From assembly GCF_008831285.2 (NCBI RefSeq), contig NC_045143.1, forward strand, positions 310,001 to 374,000: DNA of 64,000 bases, read 5' to 3'. Positions 21,701 through 36,363 of the stretch are shown here, one piece after another. Under the pieces are notes generated by a model, which saw only the letters and a list, made by a program, of their open reading frames with translations, was not told the origin of the DNA and did no database searches. Both the position numbers and the translations under genes were made by a program. Position 1 is the stretch's first letter; every line of letters starts with the position of its first letter. Source of the stretch: Nymphaea colorata. Its lineage: Eukaryota; Streptophyta; Magnoliopsida; Nymphaeales; Nymphaeaceae.

Positions 21701-24700
21701 TCAATTTTCAATGTATCAGTTGTCTTATTTGAACATATCAGAAAACAACAAATCAGTTATGAAATACATTAGGAATCGGATTTTAACATATAGGAGATTT
21801 ATTTTGTTTGGGTTTCTGTCAAGTTGGATTCACAGCTTTGCCTTTCTTTTTGGGTCTCAAGTAGATTTTTTTTTTTTTTTGTCAATGATGAGATTTTGGC
21901 TTTTAGCATGATCCAAGCTTTATGTTTGGGCTTATGCTTTTCCTTTCTCTTTTCTTTTTCCTGTCAAAAAACCTATAAGGATTTTGTTTGTGTTTTTTTT
22001 TTTGGGAATCTAAATGTGCATTAAACAAAAGAAATTGAGCACTGTCCAGCACCCAGTGGAATCTTCCTTACAACTTTGTGATTGTTTGTCACAATGTCTA
22101 CTAGCCATCGATTTTCATTTACAAAGTGATAAGTGAACTTTTTATATATATTTAAAAGTTATACATACAAAACTTAAGCAGCCCTCTTTTTCTCCTTATT
22201 GTATAACCATATTGAAGTTTATAAGCCAACTTTTAATAGCTAAAATTTTATGTAAAATTTACTAAATTAAAAACATAATCAATGTGTTTAAAATTTTTCA
22301 AATATTGTGATTAGCTTTCTTTTTTGTTATAGGTGCATCTATGGAGTTGGGCTATATGATGGGCTATTCTTCTGGATTGGCTGATTCACTCCCAAGTCAG
22401 GCCATTCTGCAAAAAATTGGCAGATATTTCAAACCCTTTGACTTGTCCCCTGCATCTGATTGAGTCGAATTCTTATAAAGATGCCGCAAGGTGCTGCTCT
22501 GTTGGTATAATCTGGAAGGGTCCTGCCTAACCCTGTTGTTGCTATCAATGTTATAAAAGGCGTAGCGTATCGCGTATCAGTCGGGCCGACCTATACGCCG
22601 TATCGTAACGTATCGCAAACGTAACGTAGCGTATCGTAAAATTAATTTTTTAATTTTAAAAAATTATTTAAAAATCAGAAAAAATAGAGAAAAATCATTA
22701 AAAATCTGAAAAAATGAACAAAAAAATCAGAAATCAAGAAAAATGTATTCAAATATAAAAAAGATCATCATACATAAGGAACATTCATGTGTATCAACAA
22801 CACATTCAAAAATAAGAAATTAGATATTCAAAGAAACATAATAAGCATCCATCACAATTTTAAACTTGAAAATTTTATAGAATCTTAAGACTTAGAGTCG
22901 TAGGACTTGGAGTTTTAGGACTTAGATTACATCACAATTTTATAAGTTCAAAACATATAGTTATCATCTTTTATGATTTAACGATAATATTAATATCTCC
23001 CAAATCGATGAATCCTTGGTTATTTTTTATGAAAATGTGCAAAATCTCTCCCTCCTACGTCTCTTGGAGTCTTCAAATACAAGAAGAGAGAGAGGGAGGA
23101 GTGTTAAAACTTTAAAAAATAAAACATTTTGTGTTTTAACCCGTATCGTACGATACGGGGGTGTATCGCATGTATCGTGCGATACGGGGGTGTATCGCAC
23201 GTATCGTGCGATACGGTGCCCGTATCGCATGATACATGCGATACGCGTACGATACGCACGCGTATCGAAGATGTATCATATAGGTTTCTTTGACCTATAT
23301 GATACGTATCATACAATACGCGTCCGTATCATACGATACGGATAACATTGGTTGCTACCCAGACAAAAAGGAGAAGAAAAAAGAAAAGGTCAGATATGCA
23401 TGAAAGGTAACTGTCTGCAAATTAGTATGAAATGAAAAATTGAAAGAATGTAGCGAACTCTTAAAATATCTCTATTTGTGTGCAAACCTTTCACCTGATA
23501 GTATCAGCAACCTTCAAAGTAGTGAGAAAAGAAAGAGAGAATATATGATAAAGCATCTAAATGAAGTAGAACTTGATTTTAGGCATTCACACACCACAAG
23601 ACATCCTTGTGCTATTGCCTAGAGACTTCAAATGCTGAACTTCTCAGGGGTTCAAGGTTATTCTGGTTTGAAAGATATTTTGCAGAAAGGAACACCAATT
23701 TCTAGCCTTCTTCCTGCAATGGTGAGTATTTTAGGTAAACCGTGAGAATCTTTGAAGGCAACTTTTACATACTGTCTATGGGAAACCCTTAGGTTAAGGG
23801 AAGTATCTGTCTAGGTGAAGGCATTATGGGATGTAATTCACCTCCATTTGTATCATAAGCTTGTGACAAATGATGGTTCTTCCTTTCTTCCCAGTCTTTT
23901 CGGGCATTTTGTTGTCAGATAAAAGGCCATGTGAGAAAAGTGACAGATCTGGATTCTGGATTTATCTGGTTCACTCTGGAGCGATGTATTTTCAGCCTGC
24001 TTTATGGGGGAAAGATCACAAGTTGGATCTTCATAAGGCTGTTATCATGCACGATCTTCAGCATTTTTTTTTTCATGTTCTTGCAGAATTGTAATTATGC
24101 CATTATTGTGGCAGTCACTATGATGGGAAGATAAGTACAGTATTTCTTCCATCTGAAAAACATTTCTGATATATTAATTGTTTGCAGGTAAAAATGCTTC
24201 TAGTGTACCTCTTGTGTTCTTGTAAAGGACTGACCTGCTTGACATTTTTTTTTCCAGTTTATGTTCAAGTTGTATTGCTTCATAGATATGTTAGTTCCAA
24301 TGACTTGCTGCTTTACTTGTGGCATTTCTCTGGCTCACATGTTCCTTTTCTTCATATAATGCAGTCAGGAATCCATGCAGATCAAGTGGATTATGTGAAT
24401 GCCCATGCCACGTCGACTCCATTGGGTATGCTTTTCAATTCTCCATTTTGTCTGAAAACCTTCCAAATGTTTTACTTTAGTTGCTCTGTGTTTTAACAGG
24501 GGACCTGATAGAAGCCAAGGCAATCAAAGCTGTGTTTTCAGACCATGCGTCATCGGGTGCTTTAGCTTTCTCTTCAACAAAGGTGTATTTCACAGCATCT
24601 AACTGGTTTCTTCAGTTCAGCACTGTTACCTTAAGCAAGAAATGCTTTGCTGATATACTTTTTTATAGGGAGCTACTGGCCATCTGCTTGGAGCCGCTGG

Positions 24701-25061
24701 AGCTGTGGAAGCCATTTTTACAGTACTTGCAATGCATCATGTATATGCGCCTGTGTCTATCTATTCATGTTTATGCATTTGCCTGTTTTCTACTTTCATT
24801 TCCCCCTCCAAAACGAGTGGGGCAAAAAATTAATTCATAGTAGCATGCTGTCCATAAAGTTCTCTTTTACCATCTTTTGAGTGTGTGTTCATACAGGGGG
24901 TTGCTCCACTGAATCTCAATCTTGTTGATGCTGATGCAATTTTTTATGATGGTTTCATGCCCCTTGGTAGCTCCAAGAAGATGCCGATAAGATCTGCTCT
25001 CTCAAATTCATTTGGCTTTGGTGGAACTAACACGAGTTTGCTCTTCACATGTCCGGACTAG
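17372..25061 (+). CDS. mtKAS: 3-oxoacyl-[acyl-carrier-protein] synthase, mitochondrial
   Basis: Condensing enzyme of mitochondrial type II fatty-acid synthesis, which supplies octanoyl-ACP for lipoic acid and longer acyl chains. Exons: 17372-17495, 17805-18034, 18777-18884, 18965-19036, 19208-19294, 19421-19572, 20090-20170, 20266-20299, 20755-20821, 20904-20980, 24365-24425, 24500-24582, 24669-24740, 24897-25061; all phases join to give 470 residues, close to plant family length. The Arg-rich N-terminus with RQFSSS before [13 protein letters not shown] looks like a mitochondrial presequence. The catalytic triad is visible: Cys217 in TACATGA, His358 in [11 protein letters not shown], His397 in [23 protein letters not shown] lies near the end. 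Intron 10 is 3.4 kb and holds a MITE and exon-like debris. Plastid KAS I/II are related, but the presequence and FMPL-SSKK region favour the mitochondrial form. Confidence 0.95.
18679..18706. repeat. (GA)n microsatellite in KAS intron 2
   Basis: Perfect GA run of about 28 bp about 70 bp upstream of the exon 3 acceptor. Confidence 0.9.
22341..22463 (+). other. Exon-like open frame inside KAS intron 10
   Basis: A 40-codon open frame, beginning [16 protein letters not shown] and ending [11 protein letters not shown] then TGA, is preceded by a strong acceptor (TTCTTTTTTGTTATAG). Its composition is protein-like rather than random for AT-rich intron. KAS homology runs directly from exon 10 to exon 11, so this is not needed for KAS. 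The corresponding part of fragment A (about 1620-1740) is present but frameshifted. It may be a captured exon of another gene; family not recognised. Confidence 0.3.
22546..23350. mobile_element. hAT-like MITE, 805 bp, in KAS intron 10
   Basis: The element starts CAATGTTAT and ends ATAACATTG, a perfect 9-bp terminal inverted repeat with hAT-style CA...TG ends. It is flanked by 8-bp direct repeats GTTGCTAT (22538-22545) and GTTGCTAC (23351-23358), one mismatch, the duplication length expected of hAT elements. Both ends are packed with CGTATCG/CGATACG modules in both orientations (22557-22645 and 23140-23340); the middle is AT-rich and has no transposase. The KAS fragment A at 1-1866 has an empty site near 1834-1846. 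Class assignment rests on duplication length and end sequence. Confidence 0.82.
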
Positions 25062-28000
25062 GTTAAGAAAACCTGAGGTCTGATTGTTGTGGTAGAATCG
25101 CCATTCTAATCCGACAGATATAAGTAGTATTTCGAGAGCTTTCCAGCTGTTATTTCTTTAATTAACAAAGGCCTCTGTTCTAAACGCTTGAAGGTACTCC
25201 AGTTTATTACTTTTTCCTGGAGCTGAACTGTTGGCCTCGAGAGCCCTGGAGAGTCATTGCTCTGATTTCTCCCTGCGGCGGATTAAGTTGCATCTTTCCG
25301 ACGGACACTTGCTGATGCTTTTGTGAAGTTGAGGGATTTTGGTTTCAGATTTCTCAAGATTGTTGTCCACATTACTGGTGCCTAGCACGCATAATGCAAA
25401 GTCTAAAATTAATGGCCGAGCACTGTGAAATATGTAGTTCTCGGGGAGACAAGACTGCGCCTTGAAGTGTTTGAAGTCGATTGTTCAGAGGGTTTTGGTC
25501 GAAGACTTACTGAAACTGGGTGGTCCATGGCAGTGGGCCTCGTGAATGCAAAATTTTTGAAATTCAACAGCTAGACAGCCATATATGTTTTTGTGTGGAT
25601 GTGAGCGGCTCTTGCCCTATTGAAGCATGGTTGTAGAAAAACAGAAAAACACAACGAAGCAATTAATGAAAGCACAAATTTTCTTGCCTTGTAGAGAAGG
25701 AGAGCTACCAAAAAAAAAAACAAAAACCAAAGCTAAGGATCAGATTGAGCAGCAGGGGCGGTCTTGTGTTGACAACATTCTTCCCAGACTAAACCAAAGG
25801 TTTACAAGTATCATCTTCCCATGGGTGATGTGTTATTTTTCATATTTGACGATACCCTCATACGATATTTTAGAATATAATCAATTATGGTGGAAGGTTG
25901 GGTTTCGCGCCTTAAATACTTAATTTATTAGTGATAAAATGGATATTTCGTGCCTTGCGTTCGACTGCATTTTCTTCCCAGCTGTTTGAGACGACAAGTC
26001 TGGCTGTCCCTTTCGCGTGCTTGCTGGGGGGAGGGAATCAGGGCATTTTCTGCCCATCACGTAGCAGTTTCCACATACGCGTTTAACCATGTTCAGCCTC
26101 ATGGCTTCTATGCTCAGGGCAAACACGGAAGTGGTGAAAATACGCTACTTGTCAGCCTCAAAAAATGTGAATAATTTTTCGGTATTCCTTTCTTTTTCTC
26201 ATGTAAAAGTTTCTTGGGAGATGCAGTAACTTATCGTGTAAATGCCTTCACTTTCTTCAATTTTTCACAGCACGAGAACAAAGGAAAAGCTTTCATGTGA
26301 GAATTGTGAGGTAAAATTCTTTTCTTTCAGCACTTGCTTGTACTTGGATGGGGCTCGCATGTTCGTTTCTTTTCTATTATATTTGTCACCTTTCTGAGCA
26401 AGTAACAAACGTAGGGTGGACCCTAGAGGCAAATCTTAGGGGAGGTGCAGGAATCGCATGTGCAGTGAATTAACCAGGTTGTCCCTCTCATCTCCGGTGT
26501 CATGCTAATGAGAAATGCTGAAGGACTGAACGATGGGTGGCAATCTAGAGAAGGCTAGCCTGCAGAAAGATCTGGGAAAGTTGGTAGCACATCTTTGTCG
26601 AAGCCCAGAGCAAATGCGAGTCTGAAATGAAAAGCATGATCGCCAGTTGCTACAATTAGTGGCCAGATTCGCTTTTGCTACAAATTTGTGGTTGGATTTG
26701 ATTTATATTGGACAAAATTGGATCTGAACGTTATTTCAAGATGCAACTGTCAATTGGTCATGGTCGGAGCAAGTTGTAGAGCTAGAGTTGGACGAGAATG
26801 GAAAATACGTGGCCATGGTTTATCATGTAGAAAAGAACATAGCATGTTCTTTGCATGTCGAGATTTCAATTAGGACGGTTTGCGGTCCAAATCTGATACG
26901 ACCTAAGATACTGAACTAAACTTGATCTGTACCAGAAAAGTAGAACCATTTTTAGAGGTTTAAATCCAATCCAGTTTTCAGTTCTGAGATGAGAACTCTC
27001 TCTCTCTTTCTCTCAGAGTTAATATTTGGCACGAGAATTTTCCAGATGGGACACAAATTTTTTTTCTTTACATGAGTTCTTCATATTTTATTGACATGAT
27101 TTCTTCCTACTTTCACATGTGAATTTGGTGAGTGATCATTGACCTTACTTTCTTTGGGTTCTTTTCTGTGTTCCCATTTCCGTTGGACATGTGACCCTTC
27201 TGACTAATGAATGATTGAGTACTGGTGGAAACGTGGATGGGCCCTGACTGTAAAATTGGAGGAAGCCTAGTATTTCATCATAAAGACACTCCGATTCGTA
27301 GATTTCCTTCAGATCAACCTCAACATACTCTAAGCACTCATGTCTGACAAAGCAAAACGGTTCAGATCACGGATCTGGTTGTATTCAATATGTTTATTCA
27401 CCTTGATATGGCAGTGCTCCATGGTGATTCAGGAAGCATAAACAACTAGTCTCCGACAGATACTTTCTTTTGCTTGCAAAGACGTGACTGGTTTCTGAAT
27501 CTGTTGCTACCCGTCAAATTACGATGAGTTTCTTTTCATGTCTGCGCTCGCTTCTAGCCGAAAACTGGCATACCAGACTGCCTGCTTTCCAAGTGTTTGA
27601 TCATCAAAGGCGGACTATTCGAGCGGATTGGACTAAAGTTGTTGCATGATTTGACGCTCAGTATGTAAGACTTCTTTATTCACCTAATCATAATTTTAGA
27701 AGCCTTTTTGGCTTTTCTGGTTCAGATGTCCAGACGAACTAAAGCATTTTTGGTATGTATATACGGAGATGCGCCCTTATTTAGAGATGTTGAAGTCAGG
27801 AAGCATGTTTGTCCATTTTCCCTCGTCAATTTGATCGGCGTGTATCATTGCAGGATCAGCAAAATTTGAATCTCTATCATGAAGAAACTGCTGAAACACG
27901 GACAAGACACCAAGAAAATTCACCTTGATGTAATTTTACTCTAATCGACGGGTTAAACAAGATCAGGTGAAGTATAAGTGCATTTGAGACTTAATTGGCC

Positions 28001-29195
28001 GTTTGTAGTTAAATTATCACAGGATTCTCGCGAGATATTCATAGACCTTGCTTGCGTCGGAAACATTGTTTCAAGTTAAAACTGTGATTGTCTTCAGCAC
28101 TCGTAAAAACTTCATAAAACGCCTACGTATTTGTAAATGACAGAATTATAGTCTCCTCTTCCAGATAGAATGCACTTCTCATGCAAAGCTAGTTCTTCAT
28201 CTCAATCTTTCTTCTTTTTAATTTAGAAACTTCACACGATGTGCCTCTGTACTTGTCATAATTCAGTAAAAAACTGTTTGCTCCAGACTGTTTCCCGATT
28301 TCATGTCTAATCCCAGATCGCCAATCAAAGAGGAAGAAAAAGGAGGAATTCATATACTGGTTTCTGCTCTCCCTAGGTGTCTCTCTCTTGTGCAGGATGC
28401 AAGTCTAAGTCACAATGATGACTACCATCTTCTTTTATCATTGGCAAACTTAGACACAATTATGTCTAACATCTTTGTGCCGAGACTGAACATCGAACTG
28501 AACTCGACTTCCTTTAACCAAGTAAAGAAAAATATTTTAATTAGTCAAATCCTCTTGATCAAGCAAATGGAACACTTGTTGGCCCATGTAGCCATGAAAT
28601 CCTAGCAGGATATATGGTGATGTTATATGCCTTTCTTTTGGGTGCTTAATGATAGTTTCGCTCATGGTCCACCTTATCGATTTGTGGGGCCTTGAAAAAT
28701 TCTAGCTTCTGGTGGGCCGACTGTTCATGAAAGAAAAGCCTCTCACAATTATTGGTGTGCAACGCCAGCACTCTGAGCTAGGACAGGGTCTCATGCTTCC
28801 ACTAATTTTTTCAAAGTCAGAACATAAACGTTAAACTTCATATATGTGACATCTTGTCAAGAATCAAGCAAGTTGATGAGAACACAACTAAGAAATATGC
28901 ATAACAGAACACATATGTTGTGATTAGAGCTCGTGGATTGGTAGATGCATCATGTTGGAGACGTAGGAACGAAGTAGAGTCCATAACAGAATGGCGTTAA
29001 CACCGCATTAATGAGAGGAGTTTTCTATTGATCAAAGAATGAAGAAGGCGCTATAGATCTGCAGATCTATGGATCAACTATACCTGGCGCAGAAATTCGA
29101 AGCATCAAAGACAGGAAAGCCCGAAAGGAGAGATAAAGCCAAGAGAAAAGGAGAGGAAAGCAGACAGCTATAATGGTGGCAGCCGACCCCAGTAA

Positions 29196-29400
29196 GAGGC
29201 CATAGGCATAGTGTGGTCACAATTAGGATTAGACATGGATCCAGGCACCTCTCCGTCCTTCTCTCTCTTTGACAGCCACGAGTACTAAGATGAGAGAGAC
29301 GCTACATGGTGGACTTTTTGAGGAAGAGACGCCTTGCTTTCGCCATCAACTTAGCGATGGTTTGTCTCAAGACACGCATCGGGAGCAAGGGACACAGTGA
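29196..29400 (+). repeat. Dispersed repeat related to the 40.9-41.1 kb hairpin region
   Basis: Shares ordered blocks with 40930-41115: TGTGGTCAC, CATGGATCCAGGCA-CTCTC, and GATGGTTTGTCTCAA... versus CTGGTTTGTCTCAA followed by CGCATCGGGAGCAAG versus TGCATCAGGAACAAAAG. The copy here has no inverted-repeat arm. This indicates a dispersed family, probably a small transposon, with two members in the window. Confidence 0.55.
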
Positions 29401-30027
29401 GAGAGAGAGATTGAGAGAGAGAGTACAGGCATTACATGAGATGGTAGTTGTTTTTGTATCGACGCTCTTTTCTCTTCCATCACAAAATTATAGTATCAGC
29501 AGATAATCCGATTGCTACATATCATAAGAATTGAATCTCTCTCACACCCCAAATCAAGGGAGAAAAAGAAAAAAAAAAATCTGAAACTTAATTGGTTCAA
29601 CAAAATAGAGGGGGGGAGAGAGACAAAGGGATCTGCCTTGAAAAACAGGAACTCATAGGACGGACATTGAACCTGCCCACTGTCCTGATGGTACTCTTCT
29701 GCTCAGGTACTTCCTGCCACTTGCAGTCCTTTCTCTGCAAGGTTTCGCCTTTAAAACAGTGTGCAACAGCAGCCCACACCGAGACACTTTTGTCATCATG
29801 CATCACACCCACTACTCCCTGTATGAGATTCCAAGCGACACTCTGCAAGTTTGACAATCCTGCGCTTTGCTCATGCTTTTGATTTGGATGCAGATTGCTT
29901 ACATTTTGTATTTAAGTAAGAGTTACATGTATATCAACAATCCTCATTTAGAATACGTTTCATCTTTTGGATGAACTGAGAAAAGGGCGATCAGTTCTGA
30001 ACTTGTTAGACTTGGAAAGTCAGATTA

Positions 30028-30049
30028 TATATATATATATATATATATC
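30028..30049. repeat. (AT)n microsatellite
   Basis: Perfect AT run of about 22 bp in intergenic DNA. Confidence 0.9.
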
Positions 30050-33000
30050 CTCACTTCCTTGTTTACTAGGAAAATAGAAACTACGTTCCTATTATAAGAG
30101 TAAAAGCTGTTTAACATGGCCACATGATTTTTGTCTGTCTCTCTCTCTCTCTCTCAAGAAATGAAGGAGAAAGCAACCAGGTGATGCATCGACATCCAAA
30201 TCACTTGGGTAATGTTTAACATTTCAAAATAGTTTTTAATAGGAATACCTTTTTCTAGTTTCAATAGTAAAATTTGTCTCTCCCTTTATTTGTGGAAGAA
30301 AAAAGTTGAAAATTTGTGCCTTGAACTCTCATTGCTTCGCATCTTTGTCCTTGAGAGACAACAAAATGTCACTGTACCCAGAACTTTTTATTTGTCCTAT
30401 GGCAGTTTTTTCCTCAAGATATATTGAAGACGAGGCCAAGTTACCCATTATCAGTAACTAGAACAGTTGCTTGTCTTGTCTGAAATACATAACAATCACA
30501 TGATTTTACGTGCATAAGAAAATACAAAATTGTAGACGAAAGAGAACAAAGCCTACCGCATTGCCCCAAGCAAGTGTCACGCCCTACAGCATGGACGGCT
30601 CTGGTCCAGCCACTGCCTGCAATCGTGCCGTTCCAATCGGTGACTAAATCAAATCATGGACTCATTTGGCACGTCATTTCATGATTCAAGAATTGCTGAC
30701 TCGATTTGACAGTCAATTGTTGAAGAACAACCAAATCTTCTTCTTTCTTTACATTGATATATGAAGTATTGATCTCCTTAATGCATGTAAATTCATTGTT
30801 GAATCGGTTCTCTGTGGATGTACATGTACTCCCACCAGGATCTACTTTCACTCCGAAATGAACACACATCATCATCGGCCAAGAACATTATGTTACAAAG
30901 CACGATGTAGTTATAGACGCTATTTTTAGATCTACCAATCAAGGTTTCAGCGTAACGATACGTCGTTTCCTCAAACAAGAACGCCCTCTTAAAGTCATAA
31001 TTCGTTCCTCAGGCCATAATGTTGCTGAATATTAGTGAGTCGTGCGTCATAAAAAGAGGAATTCGGTACAAATTATGAAAAAATTAACAAAAATAACCGG
31101 CTGGAAAATTTTTCATTTATGTTGGTTCTATGATAACTTCAGATATAGGATGTCAAAAAACTTAGCAAATTCAAAGATCCATTCAAATATAATTGAACAG
31201 ATTTATAAATTCTTGATTTGTTGGTCAAGTACGTCTCTTGCATAGACTTTTGAGATCATTCATGCCAAGATGACGACCTGCGGATCTACTTGCGAGAAAG
31301 AGAGGAAGATGTAAATGTTTTTTGATGTAACAATTGCAAATGCTGACGAGGGAATAGAAGAATAAATGCTATATTAAAATAACTAAGAGAGGCAATATTT
31401 GACTGGTTTTACAGGAAGTCTGTCTCTTTGTGCCCACGTATGTGCATGTCCAAAAATGTCCTACATCGAGTCAATTTCATGCGAATATTTGTTTGGGCAT
31501 GTATATCGAGCCATCAATTTGTGTCATTCATTAGAAAACCTAACTTAGCAACCAAATCACTTGATTTGAAGGAATATCTCATGTATCTTACAAGGACCCC
31601 ACATATTTCTTGATAATCTTGGCCAAATATACCTGAATAAATGTGAAGCGCTATGCCAAGATAGCGTTTTGTCCTCCATTGTCTGGTGTGGACCATTCAT
31701 TGTAGGATACTGTTCTTGATGTATGAGTTGGCTCTTGCAGGTTACTTGCAAGAACCACATTCTCATGTGAAGTTGCTCCAACCGAAAATCGAAAAAAAAA
31801 GAAGGGAAAAGGGAAATGATCTTAACTGTGGAGAAGTTTGACAACGCACTTAATATAAGTTTTTCTTTATTACCAAATGAATTTCGATTTAACAGAGCTT
31901 ATTATAGAGTTTTAGGCCACATACTCGGGGCAAGTCTGTTTCACAGAAAAAGTTATCTGTGGATAATTTTTCTAATGACGGGTATCATGGTGTGTTTGAT
32001 CATTGATTTTTACTCATAATCATGAGCAAGAGAGTTATGTGCACCACGCACAAGTCCCGGTACATGCCATGTGTTCACCTCGGGGAGCACATGTCATGCA
32101 CATGGGCCTGTGCACGGTATGCATGTATATAACCAGTTTCGGGCCGAAAAGATGGTAATAAATCAACAAAAAAATGGGTAACAAGGCAGCTCCAAAGGTA
32201 TCAAAAAAGGGGGAAAATATATACAGCAATATTAGTATAAAAAAAAGGATCAGAAAAAAGAAAAGAGAAAGAGCCAAAAAGATGAGAATGCATTAACAAA
32301 AAAGAAAGCTAAACTAACGCATTGTTCCAATAATGGATTGCTGGGAGGTAGGATACACCATAACATTGTTACAGAAAACAAAGAAAGAAAATTAAACGCG
32401 AAAGAGAGATAGAAGCAAGAAACAAAAGAAGGCAATTTGGAAAGTGGAGAACAAAGAAGAAGAAGAAGAGGGATCAATTACCAATGAAAACAAATGATTC
32501 AAGGGCGAGATATGAACACCACAACAAAGCTCCCAGTAGAAAGAAGCACATGGAACATTGCTAAAGACCCAGTACTTTGTTACATTCTTATTAGACTTGC
32601 TACCGATAGCAGCTGAGTGCATAAAATGTAAGAAGAGAAAGATCTAAAGAGAGATCTCTGAAAAACTGGAACAACCAGTGCTGGCAGTGTGAGTTGCGTG
32701 GGCTGGTTGGTGCACGACGCTATATGCCAAAAAGGAAACAGGCAGGGGTTGGGATATTTTGGAAAATATTTAAATAAGAAATGCTTTTTTAGTCTTTTAA
32801 TTTTTTCGGGTTTTTTTTTTCTGTCCTTACAAAACAGTTCTATTTTTCTATTAATCAGGGACATTTTTGCCATTATAGTATTCACGCACTAAAATTTTGT
32901 GCACCGCAGAGACCACATAACCCGCTTCTCACTTTCTCGAACCTGTTCTTTGGTAGGCTTCTGTTTTGGATGCTCACCTGATTCCTTTAGAAAAATCTCA

Positions 33001-34100
33001 TAGTTGGACGCGCCCTTGATTAGTGTTGCAGATACAATATATTTTCAGAATAAGTGGTTTCCCCACCTGGCTAAGAGATTGAATTTAACTACTTAAAATT
33101 TTTATGGAGCATCTAAATGGACCTGATAAAAAAATTTCAGCTGCACTTTTTAAAACAGTTCTTCAAACAAACAAGTAGGACTTAAAATTTGCGGCTAGAA
33201 TTTTAGAAAAACTTCATTGTTTGCATGTGAAATTGTAAAATTTTTTCAAGTTTTTGAATTCATTATTTGATTAGTGAGAATGGTTAAGCTCTTCCAAAGT
33301 ACATTCCATAAAAGGGTTTTAAGGATATCATAGGTATATGCGCACGCCTAAGTAGAAGAAGATCCTGAGTTCAAAACCCTAGGTGCGTCTCTCGAATATA
33401 CATCCTGGCAACCACAATTTCTTTAAGGAAAAACAGTTATTTTTCAATATTGAAGATATGTATGACAAACGTCAGCACGTCAGAAATAAGAGTTAAAAGA
33501 AAAGATTTTGTGTATATGTATCACATTTGGAAAAGTAGCTACCTGGTACGTGTGAGAGAGAGACTTGTGAAGGCTACTTAAGATTTTGTTCACTAAAAAA
33601 GAAAAAATCATTTGATCCAAGGGAATTGTGTATCCTGAAGTGTTCCTTCTTCTCTATTTAGATGTTAGGAATGAATAAAGGTAAAAAAAAAAAAAAGAAA
33701 TACATGTAAACCATGAGATTGAGCCTGATGCCTTCCCCTTCTCATTCATGAATTAGAAAGCAAATGAGTTCAAAAATTGTGATAACAACCATCCGCTGAG
33801 CCATTGCCATTCATTCAGAAATATCCATGTTTAAGAAAATAATGAATCGATGGAAATTCGAAAACATTTGCTTGATAACTTTAAGATCTGTGAGATATGG
33901 GAAAGAAATGAACAAAAAAGTTGAGGTAGAAAAGGAAAATACAAGTGCAGCTGAGTTCACCTTAGTCGATCAGATTGCTTCTTCCGCATACTGATGGGAT
34001 TCCCCTGAGAACCGAGTCGTGAAGAATGAAGGCGGTAAATGAAAAGATTACAGTGGCGAAGGCGTCCATGCACATAACTCTAATATTGATGATGCGACCC

Positions 34101-36363
<2,263 letters not shown>

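Larger units (their letters stand above)
25062..34100. other. Gene-free stretch between KAS and the first ACC oxidase
   Basis: The first few hundred bases should hold the KAS 3' UTR. Beyond that I find no exon with a recognisable family or consistent splice sites. There are microsatellites at 27000-27016 (CT), 29398-29422 (GA), 30028-30049 (AT) and 30137-30155 (CT), and a diverged relative of the 40.9-kb hairpin region at about 29196-29400. Open frames are short and lack protein-like composition. Confidence 0.45.

Noticed and set aside
23104-23345. Open frames on both strands over the CGTATCG-rich end of the MITE
   Set aside because: They arise because the region is repetitive and self-complementary; translations are low-complexity Tyr/Arg/Ile strings.
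33290-33430. tRNA-like B-box (GAGTTCAAAACCCTAGG) suggesting a SINE
   Set aside because: A weak B-box-like match exists, but the A-box is unconvincing and no poly-A tail or target duplication was found.
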